DNA of 64,000 nucleotides from Salinicola endophyticus (lineage in GTDB: Bacteria; Pseudomonadota; Gammaproteobacteria; Pseudomonadales; Halomonadaceae): NCBI RefSeq assembly GCF_003206575.1, contig NZ_PZJO01000010.1:132761-196760 (forward strand), given 5' to 3'. Positions 20,798 to 29,628 of the stretch are shown here, piece after piece; position 1 is the first letter of the stretch; each line of letters starts with the position of its first letter. Made by a program: the position numbers and the translations under genes. Below the pieces are notes generated by a model. That model was not told the origin of the DNA. It searched no databases and saw only the letters and a program-made list of their open reading frames with translations.

Positions 20798-21748
20798 TCA
20801 GCCGGTGCCGAGCAGCCACTGGTTCGACAGCCAGATCCCCACCGCCAGCGTCAGGGCTGAGAGCAGCGTGGCCATCACCATCGCCGCGGTGCCCATCTCG
20901 GCGAAACCGTAACGTTGCCCCAGCAGCGGGTACATCGACAGCATCGGTGCGCAGGCGAAGACGATCGCGGCGGTGGCCAGCACCGGGTCGAGGCCCGGTA
21001 TCAGCATCACCATCAGCGCCACGCACAGCGGATGCAGGGTCAGCTTGGCCAGGGCGATGCGGGTCACCCGCTTGACCATGCCGCGCACGCGCAGTCCGCA
21101 CAGGGTGCCGCCGATCACGAACAGCGCCACCGGCGATGATGACGCCGCGAGCATCTCCAGCACCCGCGCCAGCGGCGCCGGCGGGTGCAGATCGAGCCCC
21201 GCGAGCAGGCTGCCGGCGGCGATGGCGAGGATCAGCGGATGGCGCAGGATGCGCAGCGCCACTGGGCGGATGGTCGCCCACAGGCTGCCCCGGGCCTGGC
21301 TTGCCAGCTCCGCCAGCACCAGCGCGGTGGGGATCACCAGCAGGTTCTCGATCAGCATGTTCAGCGCCAGGGCGATGCCCGCGCTGGGACCGACCACCAG
21401 CACCGCCACCGGGTAGCCGATGAAACCGCTGTTGGAGGCCGAGGTGCCAAGTGCGTACATCGCCCGGCGCGCCAGCGGCGCGTTGCCGCGCAGTGTCACC
21501 AGGGCGAAGGTGAGGGCGAAGGCGAGCCCCGAGCCGAGCCCGTAGACGAGCAGGTAGGGGACGTTGAAGACCTCGCCCAGCGGGCGTTGCAGCAGTGCCT
21601 GGATCACCAGCGCGGGCAGCGCGATATTGATCACGTAGCGGCCCATGCCCTGGATGTGTGCCTTGTCCACGACCCGCTTGAGCACGGCCAGATAGCCGAT
21701 CGCGAGCAGAATGAAGATGGGCACGATGGCGCCGAAGATGTGACTCAA
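20798..21748 (-). CDS. AEC-family permease
   Basis: The 316-aa protein has ten predicted helices in two five-helix halves, the auxin-efflux-carrier fold seen in MdcF and other bacterial organic-acid carriers. The first helix (IFGAIVPIFILLAIGYLAVL) and the conserved ending FACAPMLSMYPLLGQRYG are typical. It is codirectional with and 98 bp downstream of the IclR regulator, and convergent with quiC. A role in moving an aromatic or hydroaromatic acid is an inference from position only. Confidence 0.8.
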   Translation of the reverse strand: MSHIFGAIVPIFILLAIGYLAVLKRVVDKAHIQGMGRYVINIALPALVIQALLQRPLGEVFNVPYLLVYGLGSGLAFALTFALVTLRGNAPLARRAMYALGTSASNSGFIGYPVAVLVVGPSAGIALALNMLIENLLVIPTALVLAELASQARGSLWATIRPVALRILRHPLILAIAAGSLLAGLDLHPPAPLARVLEMLAASSSPVALFVIGGTLCGLRVRGMVKRVTRIALAKLTLHPLCVALMVMLIPGLDPVLATAAIVFACAPMLSMYPLLGQRYGFAEMGTAAMVMATLLSALTLAVGIWLSNQWLLGTG

Positions 21749-21846
21749 GGCGGGGACTCGAAGAGGTGGAGAGGATCAGGCTTTAGACTTAGGTCGAATA
21801 GCATGATCCTCGGCGACGTTCGGGGCAAGTGCGATCGGTGCCGGGG

Positions 21847-22629
21847 TCAGTTGACCTGGGTCGCGATCTGCGCCGCCTTCTCGCGCAGCAGCGGCAGGAA
21901 GGTCTCGGTGAGGGTGGCGAGCTCGACGCGTGCCGCATTGGTGCTGACGTTGAGTGCGCCGATCAGCTCGCCGTGGGCGCCGAAGGCGGGGATCGCCAGT
22001 GAGCGCAGGCCGGAGTCCAGCTCCTGGTCGACCACGCAGTAGCCCTGCTCGCGGACCCGGGCCAGGCAGTCGCGCAGCGCGGCCTTGTCGGTCAGGCTGT
22101 GCTCGGTATGGCGCTGGAGGTTGACCCGTGCCAGGAAGGCGTCGTGCTCCGCCGCCGGCAGCTGGGCCAGCAGCACCCGGCCCATCGAGGTGTAGGCCGC
22201 CGGCAGCCGCGTGCCGATCGCCAGTGAGATCGACATCAGCCGGTGTGGCGCCGCCGAGCGCGCCACGTAGGTCACGTCGTCGCCGTCTAGCACGCCCATC
22301 GACGACGACTCGCCGGTGGCCTCGGTGATCGCCTCCAGATGCTGCTGGATCACCGTGCGATAGCCGTTGGAGGAGAGAAAGGCGTAGCCCAGCTGCAGCG
22401 CCTTGGGCGCCAGCTCGAAGGTGCGCTGCTGCTTGCGCACGTAACCCAGCGCATGCAGCGTGAGCAGAAAGCGCCGCGCGCGGGCGCGGTTCATGCCGGT
22501 CTTGGTGGCGACCTCGCTCAGCGTCATGCGCGGTGTGCGCTGGTCGAAGGCCAGAATCACCTCGAGCCCGCTGGCCAGGGCGGTCACGAAGTCGCGATCC
22601 TCGGGGGTGAGCGTCTCGTCGGCATCCAT
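21847..22629 (-). CDS. pcaR: IclR-family regulator, PcaR/PcaU type
   Basis: The 260-aa product has an N-terminal winged helix (about 15-75; LSEVATKTGMNRARARRFLLTLHALGYV) and a C-terminal effector domain. Landmarks YVARS, RLPAAYTSMGRVLLA and VVDQELDSGLRSLAIP are those of the PcaR/PcaU/PobR branch, which senses 3-oxoadipate, protocatechuate or 4-hydroxybenzoate. ATG 22629 has an excellent ribosome-binding site (GGAAGGA). A longer form from 22701 is possible, but its first codons coincide with the palindromic operator at 22685-22699, which argues for the shorter one. Matching boxes at pcaI and pcaB support the PcaR assignment. PcaU-like sensing of protocatechuate is the alternative. Confidence 0.75.
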   Translation of the reverse strand: MDADETLTPEDRDFVTALASGLEVILAFDQRTPRMTLSEVATKTGMNRARARRFLLTLHALGYVRKQQRTFELAPKALQLGYAFLSSNGYRTVIQQHLEAITEATGESSSMGVLDGDDVTYVARSAAPHRLMSISLAIGTRLPAAYTSMGRVLLAQLPAAEHDAFLARVNLQRHTEHSLTDKAALRDCLARVREQGYCVVDQELDSGLRSLAIPAFGAHGELIGALNVSTNAARVELATLTETFLPLLREKAAQIATQVN

Positions 22630-22684
22630 GCTGATCTCTTCCTTCCATTCGCGAGGCGGTGTCGGTACCCCCATCTTACGCAAG

Positions 22685-22699
22685 GTTCGCTTGGCGAAC
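22685..22699. promoter_or_regulatory. PcaR-type operator at the IclR gene / ABC operon divergent region
   Basis: GTTCGC-TTG-GCGAAC is a perfect palindrome with three-base spacing. The same arms and spacing occur exactly at 36807-36821 (pcaI) and with mismatches at 35281-35295 (pcaB). In the minus-strand direction it is preceded by GAAC at the same offset as at pcaI. It probably serves autoregulation and may also affect the divergent ABC operon. Confidence 0.65.
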
Positions 22700-22873
22700 A
22701 TCCGTTCAGATCGCGCCGGAGCCCAGGGAGGCTATTGGCCTGCGCCGTATGCTGGTCATGCTGCCGTCATGTGCCGGTCACGGTGCTGTCATGGTGACGG
22801 AGCAGGATTCTTGGCCTGTCAAAGCATGCCTGATCGGCTGCCGCGACTTCCCCGACCCGCCTGGAGCCTGCCG

Positions 22874-23989
22874 ATGAATGCCTTGCCTCGCCGCCGTCCC
22901 AACCCGCTTTCCTGCCTGGCAGGGTCACTGCTGTTGACTGCCATGGTCTCCAGTGCCGCCCAGGCGGCACCCTCGCAGCAGCTGATCGACGCTGCCAAGC
23001 AGGAGGGCATGCTGACCACCATCGCCCTGCCGCATAGCTGGTGCGGCTATGGCGAGGTCATTGCCGGCTTCGAGAAGAAGTACGGCATCAAGGTCAATGA
23101 GCTCAACCCCAACGCCGGATCGGGCGACGAGTTGCAGGCGATCAAGGCCAACAAGGGCAATACCGGCCCCCAGGCGCCGGACGTGATCGACGTGGGCCTC
23201 TCTTTCGGGCCGGTGGCCAAGCAGGATGGCCTGCTGCAGCCCTACAAGGTCTCGACCTGGGACTCGATCCCCGATGACGCCAAGGATGCCGAGGGCTACT
23301 GGTACGGTGACTACTACGGCGTGCTCGCCATGGGTGTGAATCGTGACATCTACCCCGAGTCGCCGCAGAGCTTCGCCGATCTGAACGCCAGCGAGTACAC
23401 CAACGGCGTGGCCCTGGCCGGCGATCCGCGCACCGGCAACAGCGTCATGATGACCGTCTACGCCGCCGGGATCGCCAACGGTGGCAAGGCGGGCGCCGAT
23501 GCGCTCAATGCCGGTATCGCCTATTTCAAGCAGCTCAAGGACAAGGGCATTCTGGTGCCGGTCAATGGCACGGCGCAGAACATCGCCCAGGGCACCACGC
23601 CGATCTACTTCGATTGGGATTACAACCTGCTGGCGATGCGCGACAAGCTCGACGGCAACCCGCCGATCGATGTCGTCGTGCCCAGCGATGCGGTGGTGGC
23701 GGGGGTCTACGTACAGGGCATCTCCGCCTATGCGCCGCACCCCAACGCGGCCAAGCTGTGGATGGAGTATCTCTACTCCGATGAGGGTCAGCTCGGCTGG
23801 CTCAAGGGGTACTGCCACCCGATTCGCTTCAACGATATGGTCGAGCGCGATGTCGTGCCGCAGGCGCTGCTCGATCGCCTGCCGCCGGCGGAGAACTATC
23901 GCAAGGCGATCTTCCCCACCCTGAAGGCGCAGTCCGAAGCCAAGACGGCCGTGGCCGATAACTGGGCGCGGGAGATGGGAGTCCAGTAA
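22874..23989 (+). CDS. ABC transporter periplasmic substrate-binding protein (SBP_bac_1/6 type)
   Basis: The 371-aa product has a signal peptide (residues 1-32, cleavage AQA-A) and the two-lobe binding-protein fold of the polyamine/iron/phosphonate group (LPHSWCGYGEVIAGFEKKYG, PDVIDVGLSFGP, YYGVLAMGVNRDI, VPSDAVVAGVYVQGISAYAP). It is the first gene of a tight five-gene operon (binding protein, two permeases, ATPase, PHP phosphoesterase). The ligand is not evident; the family binds small charged compounds. ATG 22874 follows GGAG, whereas the open frame upstream overlaps the regulator region. Confidence 0.85.
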   Translation: MNALPRRRPNPLSCLAGSLLLTAMVSSAAQAAPSQQLIDAAKQEGMLTTIALPHSWCGYGEVIAGFEKKYGIKVNELNPNAGSGDELQAIKANKGNTGPQAPDVIDVGLSFGPVAKQDGLLQPYKVSTWDSIPDDAKDAEGYWYGDYYGVLAMGVNRDIYPESPQSFADLNASEYTNGVALAGDPRTGNSVMMTVYAAGIANGGKAGADALNAGIAYFKQLKDKGILVPVNGTAQNIAQGTTPIYFDWDYNLLAMRDKLDGNPPIDVVVPSDAVVAGVYVQGISAYAPHPNAAKLWMEYLYSDEGQLGWLKGYCHPIRFNDMVERDVVPQALLDRLPPAENYRKAIFPTLKAQSEAKTAVADNWAREMGVQ

Positions 23990-24882
23990 TGGCGCACCGC
24001 CTTCTCCGGGTGCGGGCAGAGGGGGCGAACCTGATGGGTTCGCCGCTGTGGCGCTGGCTGGGCCTGCTGCCGTTCGCGCTGTTCGTGCTGCTGTTTCTGG
24101 TGCTGCCGGTGCTCTATCTGGTGCAGGGGGCTTTTCAGACCCCGCAGGGGCAGTTCACCTTCGATAACTTGCGCGCGCTGGCGTCGCCGACGATCGCCAG
24201 CGCCTACTCGCTGTCGATTCGCCTCAGCCTGGTCTCCGCCGGGCTGGGTGCGCTCGGAGGGCTGCTGGTCTGCTATGCGCTGGTGCATGGCGGCCTGCCC
24301 TCCTGGCTGCGGCACGCCTTCACCACCTTCTCCGGCGTGGCCTCCAACTTCGCCGGCGTGCCGCTGGCATTCGCGTTCATTGCCACACTCGGTCGGCTGG
24401 GACTGGTCACCGTACTGCTGCGCGATCTGTTCGGGATCAACCTCTACGCCAGCGGCTTCAGCCTGTTCTCCTTCTGGGGGCTGGCGCTGACCTATCTCTA
24501 TTTTCAGCTGCCATTGATGCTGCTGATCATCACTCCGGCGATGCAGGGGCTCAAGCGCGAGTGGCAGGAAGCGGCCGAGAGTCTCGGCGCCAGCCGCGCC
24601 CAGTATTGGCGCCGGGTCGCGCTGCCGGTGCTGACGCCGTCGGTGCTGAGCTGTTTCATGCTGCTGTTCGCCAACGCCTTCGGGACCCTGGCGACGGTGG
24701 TGGCGTTGACCGGTGCCAACTTCCCGGTGGTGCCGATCCTGCTGTTCCAGCAGATCCGCGGCAACGTGCTCTACAACCCCAATCTCGGTTTCGCACTGGC
24801 ACTGGGGATGGTGGCGATCATGGTGGTGACCAATCTGCTCTACTTCGTGCTGCGCGCCCGCGCCGAGCGGTGGCAGCGATGA
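23989..24882 (+). CDS. ABC transporter permease (first subunit)
   Basis: The 297-aa inner-membrane permease has six helices and a binding-protein-dependent transport signature (EAAESLGASRAQYWRRVALPVLTP), the EAA loop that contacts the ATPase. Its start overlaps the final base of the binding-protein gene (TAATG), and its stop overlaps the next permease gene (ATGA). It pairs with the second permease in the importer channel. Confidence 0.9.
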   Translation: MAHRLLRVRAEGANLMGSPLWRWLGLLPFALFVLLFLVLPVLYLVQGAFQTPQGQFTFDNLRALASPTIASAYSLSIRLSLVSAGLGALGGLLVCYALVHGGLPSWLRHAFTTFSGVASNFAGVPLAFAFIATLGRLGLVTVLLRDLFGINLYASGFSLFSFWGLALTYLYFQLPLMLLIITPAMQGLKREWQEAAESLGASRAQYWRRVALPVLTPSVLSCFMLLFANAFGTLATVVALTGANFPVVPILLFQQIRGNVLYNPNLGFALALGMVAIMVVTNLLYFVLRARAERWQR

Positions 24883-25736
24883 GGCTCGGCAAGGGGGCGC
24901 CCGTGACACGCTGGCCGCTGCTGTCGTGGAGCATCGTGCTGCTGGCGGCGGGCTACTTCCTGCTGCCGCTGTATGCCACCTTCCAGTTCTCGCTGGGCAT
25001 GCAGCGCGGCGAGCTCAGCTTCGCCGCCTATCACTGGCTGTTCGGCAGCGATCGCTTCCTCGATAGCCTCTCCTATTCGGCGGTGGCTTCGCTGCTGGCC
25101 ATTCTGGCGGGGACGCTGCTGGTGGTGCCAACGGTCTACTGGGTGCGGCTGAAACTGCCCCGGGCGCGTGGTGTGGTCGAGTTCGCCAGCCTGCTGCCGC
25201 TGATCATTCCGCCGATCGTGGTGGTGTTCGGCTATATGCGTCTTTACGGCGATGGCTCGCTGCTGCCGCTGACCACCAGCGATGGGCGCCTCGATCTGCT
25301 GCTGGTGATCGGCTATGTGGTGCTCGCGCTGCCCTATATGTTCCGTGCCGTCGATACCGGGATGGCGGCCATCGATATCGTCACCCTGACCGAGGCGGCG
25401 GAGAGTCTCGGCGCCTCGCGCTGGCGTATCGTCGTCAGCGTGATCTTTCCCAACGTGCGTTCGGCGATCGTGGCCGGCGCTTTCCTGACGCTGTCGATCT
25501 CGCTGGGCGAGTTCGTCATGGCGAGTCTGTTGAGTCGCCCCGCCTTCGGCCCCTATCTGGTGCAGATGGGGCAGGACTACGCCTACCAGCCGGCGGCGCT
25601 GGCGATCCTGGCCTTCGTCATCACCTGGGTGTGCATGGCACTGATGCAGTTCTTTGCGCTGCGCAAGCCGGGGCAGCGTGTGCTGCCGCGGCTGTGGGCA
25701 GGGCGCGCGACCAAGAAGGAACGGGAAGTCTCATGA
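24879..25736 (+). CDS. ABC transporter permease (second subunit)
   Basis: The 285-aa permease has six helices and an EAA loop (EAAESLGASRWRIVVSVIFPNVRS). The chosen ATG at 24879 overlaps the previous stop (ATGA) and starts just before helix 1. The upstream open frame is a shadow of the first permease gene. It forms the heterodimeric membrane channel with the preceding product. Confidence 0.9.
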   Translation: MRLGKGAPVTRWPLLSWSIVLLAAGYFLLPLYATFQFSLGMQRGELSFAAYHWLFGSDRFLDSLSYSAVASLLAILAGTLLVVPTVYWVRLKLPRARGVVEFASLLPLIIPPIVVVFGYMRLYGDGSLLPLTTSDGRLDLLLVIGYVVLALPYMFRAVDTGMAAIDIVTLTEAAESLGASRWRIVVSVIFPNVRSAIVAGAFLTLSISLGEFVMASLLSRPAFGPYLVQMGQDYAYQPAALAILAFVITWVCMALMQFFALRKPGQRVLPRLWAGRATKKEREVS

Positions 25737-26800
25737 GTTTTTTGCAATTGCAGGCCCTGGGCAAGCGCTTTGGCGAGCATACCGCCGTCGCCGGGTTCGA
25801 TCTCGAGGTGGAGCAGGGGGAGTTCATCGCCTTCCTCGGCCCCTCCGGCTGCGGCAAGACCACGGTCCTGCGCATGATCGCCGGTTTCGAGACGCCCTCC
25901 GCCGGTGTGATCCGTATCGGTGACGAGGAGGTGACCCGGCTGCCGGCCAATCGCCGGCATATCGGCATGGTCTTCCAGAGCTATGCGCTGTTTCCCAACA
26001 TGAGCGTCTACGACAACGTCGCCTTCGGGCTGAAGATCGCCGGCATGGCGAAGCGCGAGATCGATGTCCGGGTGCGCGAGATGCTGGCGCTGATCGATCT
26101 CGAACCGCTGGCGGGGCGCTATGCGTATCAGATGTCGGGCGGCCAGCAGCAGCGTGTCGCCCTGGCCCGCGCGCTCGCACCGCGCCCCCGGGTGCTGCTG
26201 CTGGACGAGCCGCTGTCGGCGCTGGATGCCCGTATCCGCGTGGCGCTGCGCGACGACATTCGCCGCATCCAGCGTGAGCTGGGCATCACCACGGTCTTCG
26301 TCACCCACGACCAGGAGGAGGCGCTGTCGATCTCCGACCGCGTGGTGGTGATGCATCAAGGGCGCGCCGACCAGATCGGCTCGCCGGCGCAGATCTACAA
26401 CCGCCCGGCGACACGCTTCGTGGCCAATTTCGTCGGCACCCTCAACACCTTCGAGGCGCGCGTGGTGGCCCCGAGCGAGGCGCTCGTCGAGATGGCCGGT
26501 CAGCGCTTCTGCGTGCCGGCCCTGGCGCAGCGTGCGGCGGTCGCGGCGGGTGACACCATCACCCTGGCCCTGCGTCCGGAAACGCTGGGCATCCAGCCCC
26601 ACGGTGCCGACGACGTCACCCTCGATGGCGAGGTGCTCGACTGTCGCTTTCTGGGCTCGGTGATCCGCGTCCAGGCCGAGGTGGCGGGCCAGCGGATCGC
26701 CTGCGACATCTTCAATCAGGCCGGGACGCTCGAGCCGCGCCCGGGAGAACGCATCGCGGTGCATTTTTCCGCCGGCGACGTCCTGCTGCTCGATGACTGA
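25733..26800 (+). CDS. ABC transporter ATP-binding protein (PotA-like)
   Basis: The 355-aa ATPase energises the importer. Walker A is GPSGCGKT (36-43), the Q loop is VFQSYALFPNM, the signature is SGGQQQR, Walker B is VLLLDEPLSALD and the switch His is in FVTHDQEEAL. The C-terminal TOBE-type region (from about residue 280) is the regulatory domain of the polyamine/iron/sugar class. The start overlaps the second permease stop (ATGA). Confidence 0.92.
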   Translation: MSFLQLQALGKRFGEHTAVAGFDLEVEQGEFIAFLGPSGCGKTTVLRMIAGFETPSAGVIRIGDEEVTRLPANRRHIGMVFQSYALFPNMSVYDNVAFGLKIAGMAKREIDVRVREMLALIDLEPLAGRYAYQMSGGQQQRVALARALAPRPRVLLLDEPLSALDARIRVALRDDIRRIQRELGITTVFVTHDQEEALSISDRVVVMHQGRADQIGSPAQIYNRPATRFVANFVGTLNTFEARVVAPSEALVEMAGQRFCVPALAQRAAVAAGDTITLALRPETLGIQPHGADDVTLDGEVLDCRFLGSVIRVQAEVAGQRIACDIFNQAGTLEPRPGERIAVHFSAGDVLLLDD

Positions 26801-26851
26801 CGCCATGCGTCCTTGCGTGCCCATGCGTCGATGACAAAAGAGAGAGTTCCC

Positions 26852-27775
26852 ATGAGACCGACTGCCTTCTCCCGCCCCGGCCGCTTCTATCGCGGCAACC
26901 TGCATACCCACTCGACGTTCTCCGATGGTGCCCTGGACGCCGCCGAGGTCTGCCGACGCTATCGCGCCGAGGGGTACGATTTCATCGCCCTGACCGATCA
27001 CTTCATCGGCATGTACGACTATCCCGTCACGGATACGCGCGCCATGCGTGACGAGGGCTTCACCACGCTGCTGGGTGCCGAGCTGCACAGCGGGGCGATG
27101 GGCAATGGCGAACTCTGGCATCTGCTGGCGGTGGGGCTGCCGCTGGATTTCGCGCCCTCCCACACGCCGAGCTTTCAGCCGGTCGACGGCCAGGAGAGTG
27201 GCCCCGAACTCGCCGCCAGGGCATGTCAGGCCGGTGCCTTCGTGGCCATCGCGCATCCCCAGTGGTCGGGGCTGACGCTGGACGATGCGCGCACCATCGA
27301 GGCGGCGCATGCGGTGGAGATCTACAACCATGGCTGTGCCATGGGGTGCGATCGCGGCGACGGCATGGCGATCGCCGACCTGCTGTTGACCGAAGGGCGG
27401 CGGCTCAGTCTGATCGCCACCGACGATGCACACTTCACCGAGCCGGATCACTTCGGTGGCTGGGTGGAGGTGAAGGCCGAGGCGAATACCCCGGAACGGC
27501 TGCTGGAAGCGCTCAAGCGCGGTGACTTCTACGCGACTCAGGGCCCACGCTTCGAGGACATCGTCGTCGAGGACGAGGCGGTCGAGATCGCTTCCTCGGC
27601 GGTGTGCACGGTCATCGTCCAGGCTTCGGGCACGGCGGCCAGCGCGATTCACGGCCACTCGATGACCCGGACCCGCCTACCGCTGGCGCGCTTTGCCCGG
27701 CGAGACTGGATCCGCGTGACGCTGATCGACGCCGCCGGGCGTCGCGCCTGGAGCAATCCCATCTGGCGTGAGTGA
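26852..27775 (+). CDS. PHP-domain metal-dependent phosphoesterase
   Basis: The 307-aa cytosolic protein has the PHP trinuclear metal-site motifs: NLHTHSTFSDG (His18, His20), ALTDHF, GAELHSG, IAHPQW and ATDDAHF. PHP enzymes hydrolyse phosphoesters, for example nucleoside 3',5'-bisphosphates or histidinol phosphate. The position as fifth gene of an importer operon, 52 bp after the ATPase gene, suggests it acts on the imported compound, such as a phosphorylated metabolite. No signal peptide is seen. ATG 26852 follows AGAGAG. Confidence 0.82.
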   Translation: MRPTAFSRPGRFYRGNLHTHSTFSDGALDAAEVCRRYRAEGYDFIALTDHFIGMYDYPVTDTRAMRDEGFTTLLGAELHSGAMGNGELWHLLAVGLPLDFAPSHTPSFQPVDGQESGPELAARACQAGAFVAIAHPQWSGLTLDDARTIEAAHAVEIYNHGCAMGCDRGDGMAIADLLLTEGRRLSLIATDDAHFTEPDHFGGWVEVKAEANTPERLLEALKRGDFYATQGPRFEDIVVEDEAVEIASSAVCTVIVQASGTAASAIHGHSMTRTRLPLARFARRDWIRVTLIDAAGRRAWSNPIWRE

Positions 27776-27960
27776 GCGCCGCGGTCGCCGACGTGATGCG
27801 TGCACCGGCAGCATTCTCCCGCGCGGCAGAGGCCCGCGCGGAGGGTTGTCGAGCCGCAGGTAGTGTCTCGAGTCATACTTTAGCATTAGTCCCGTGCCAT
27901 GCTGCCCAGGCAGCGGCACCGCAAGGGAACATACTGAACTGATAAGAGAGGCTACCGACA

Positions 27961-29589
27961 ATGAGTATTTCCGTCATTCCGTCGACCGGCATTGATGCCC
28001 GTCCAGGGCCATCGGATTCACGCACCGCTACGCGAACTTGGCTCTCTGCCCTGTCGCTGCGCCGCCAACGGCTGCTGGGGGTGGCCATTCTGTGGCTGAT
28101 TCTGGCCGTCATGATCGGCATCAATGCGCTTCAGAGTCGCGCTCAGCTTTATGCCGAACGCGAAAAGCGCATGATCACCGCCGTGGATATCGGGGTCTCC
28201 ACGCTGGCGCACTACCACCAGCTCGCCGAACAGGGCCAGCTCTCCATGCAGGAAGCGAAGCGGCAAGCCTTCGACACGCTACGCGATGTGCGCTTCGGCA
28301 AGAATAACTATCTGTTCGCCTTCAGCGGCGACCTGCACATGCTGGCTCACCCCAAGCGCCAGGTGGGCGAGGATCTCTCCCGGGTCAGAGACCCGGATGG
28401 CACGCCGATCTTTCAAGCCATACTGGACAAAACCCGGCCAACGGGTAGCGGCTTTACCGAGTACTACTCCAATTTCGCCCGCGACGGCGATACCAAGCCG
28501 AAAGTGCGCGCCTATGCCGCCGCCTTTCCCGCGTGGGATGCCTACGTGGCGAGCGGGGTTTTCGTCGGCGACGTGAACGGCGCCATCATGCACCAGATTC
28601 TAAAGAGCGTTCTGGTGGGCATTGTCGCGGGTGCCCTGGCGACCCTGGCACTCTGGGGCATGATCTCGCTCATTCTGCGCCGGCTGGGCGGAGAACCCCA
28701 GTACGCGGCGGGGCTGGTAAAACGCATTGCCAGGGGGGATCTGACCGCGCCCATCACACTGCGCCCTAACGATCAGAACAGCCTGCTGTGTGACATTCGC
28801 CAGATGCGCGACAAGCTGCACGAGGCCATGCAGGAGATCCATGCCACCAGCTCGGCGGTCGACCATAGCGCCGGCGACATCGCCGCCAGCAATCAGGAGC
28901 TCTCGTCGCGCACCGAAGAGCAGGCCGCTGCGCTGCAGCAGACGTCTTCCAGCATGGAGGAGGTGACGGCCACGGTGCGCCAGACCGCCGATAGCGTCGA
29001 GCAGGCCAAGGTGCTGGTGAGCAGTGCCAGCGACACCTCCCAATCAGGCCAGAAGACCATTGGTGATGCGGTGGTCTCCATGCAGGCGATCAGCGCGGAA
29101 GCGGACAAGATCAGCGATATCGTCACGCTGATCGATAGCATTGCGTTCCAGACCAATATTCTCGCGCTCAACGCCTCCGTCGAAGCCGCTCGGGCAGGCG
29201 AGCATGGACGCGGTTTCGCGGTGGTGGCGGGAGAGGTGCGCCAGCTCGCCAACCGTTCGGCCACCGCCGCAAACGAGATCAAGGGGCTGATCGAGGCGTC
29301 GAACGCCCAGGTGAGCAACGGGGCTGCGTTGGTGGATGCCGCCAAACAGCGCATGCAGGATATCGATCGGAGCATTCAGCGGGTGAACGATTTGTTTGCC
29401 GAGATCACTGCCGCCACCCATGAACAGACGCGGGGCATCGAGCAGATCAACGTCGCCATTGCCCAGCTCGACCAGGCCACCCAGGACAACGCCTCCATGG
29501 TCCAACAGACCGCCCACTCTGCCCACGACCTGAAACAGCGCTCCCTGTCGCTCAATCAGGTCGTCGGCCACTTCACGTTGGAGGCGTAA
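27961..29589 (+). CDS. Methyl-accepting chemotaxis protein with single Cache sensor
   Basis: The 542-aa transmembrane chemoreceptor has helix 1 at about 40-57, a periplasmic sCache_2-type domain (about 58-205; [20 protein letters not shown] and [21 protein letters not shown]), helix 2 at about 208-232, a HAMP segment and a cytoplasmic signalling hairpin. The hairpin tip is [20 protein letters not shown] followed by [20 protein letters not shown]. No C-terminal CheR-docking pentapeptide is present. sCache_2 receptors often sense small organic acids. Lying among aromatic-acid genes, it may detect such a compound. ATG 27961 follows AGAGAGG. Confidence 0.92.
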   Translation: MSISVIPSTGIDARPGPSDSRTATRTWLSALSLRRQRLLGVAILWLILAVMIGINALQSRAQLYAEREKRMITAVDIGVSTLAHYHQLAEQGQLSMQEAKRQAFDTLRDVRFGKNNYLFAFSGDLHMLAHPKRQVGEDLSRVRDPDGTPIFQAILDKTRPTGSGFTEYYSNFARDGDTKPKVRAYAAAFPAWDAYVASGVFVGDVNGAIMHQILKSVLVGIVAGALATLALWGMISLILRRLGGEPQYAAGLVKRIARGDLTAPITLRPNDQNSLLCDIRQMRDKLHEAMQEIHATSSAVDHSAGDIAASNQELSSRTEEQAAALQQTSSSMEEVTATVRQTADSVEQAKVLVSSASDTSQSGQKTIGDAVVSMQAISAEADKISDIVTLIDSIAFQTNILALNASVEAARAGEHGRGFAVVAGEVRQLANRSATAANEIKGLIEASNAQVSNGAALVDAAKQRMQDIDRSIQRVNDLFAEITAATHEQTRGIEQINVAIAQLDQATQDNASMVQQTAHSAHDLKQRSLSLNQVVGHFTLEA

Positions 29590-29628
29590 ACCCCTCGGCC
29601 GCCGCCGACGCTGACGCAGCGCGCGTCG

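Noticed and set aside
22630..22701. Longer start for the IclR regulator
   Set aside because: Its first codons are the palindromic operator itself, and the downstream ATG has a much better ribosome-binding site.
25583..27658. 691-codon minus-strand frame opposite the ABC ATPase and PHP genes
   Set aside because: It is a mirror of two strongly supported genes, with no start signal or family resemblance.
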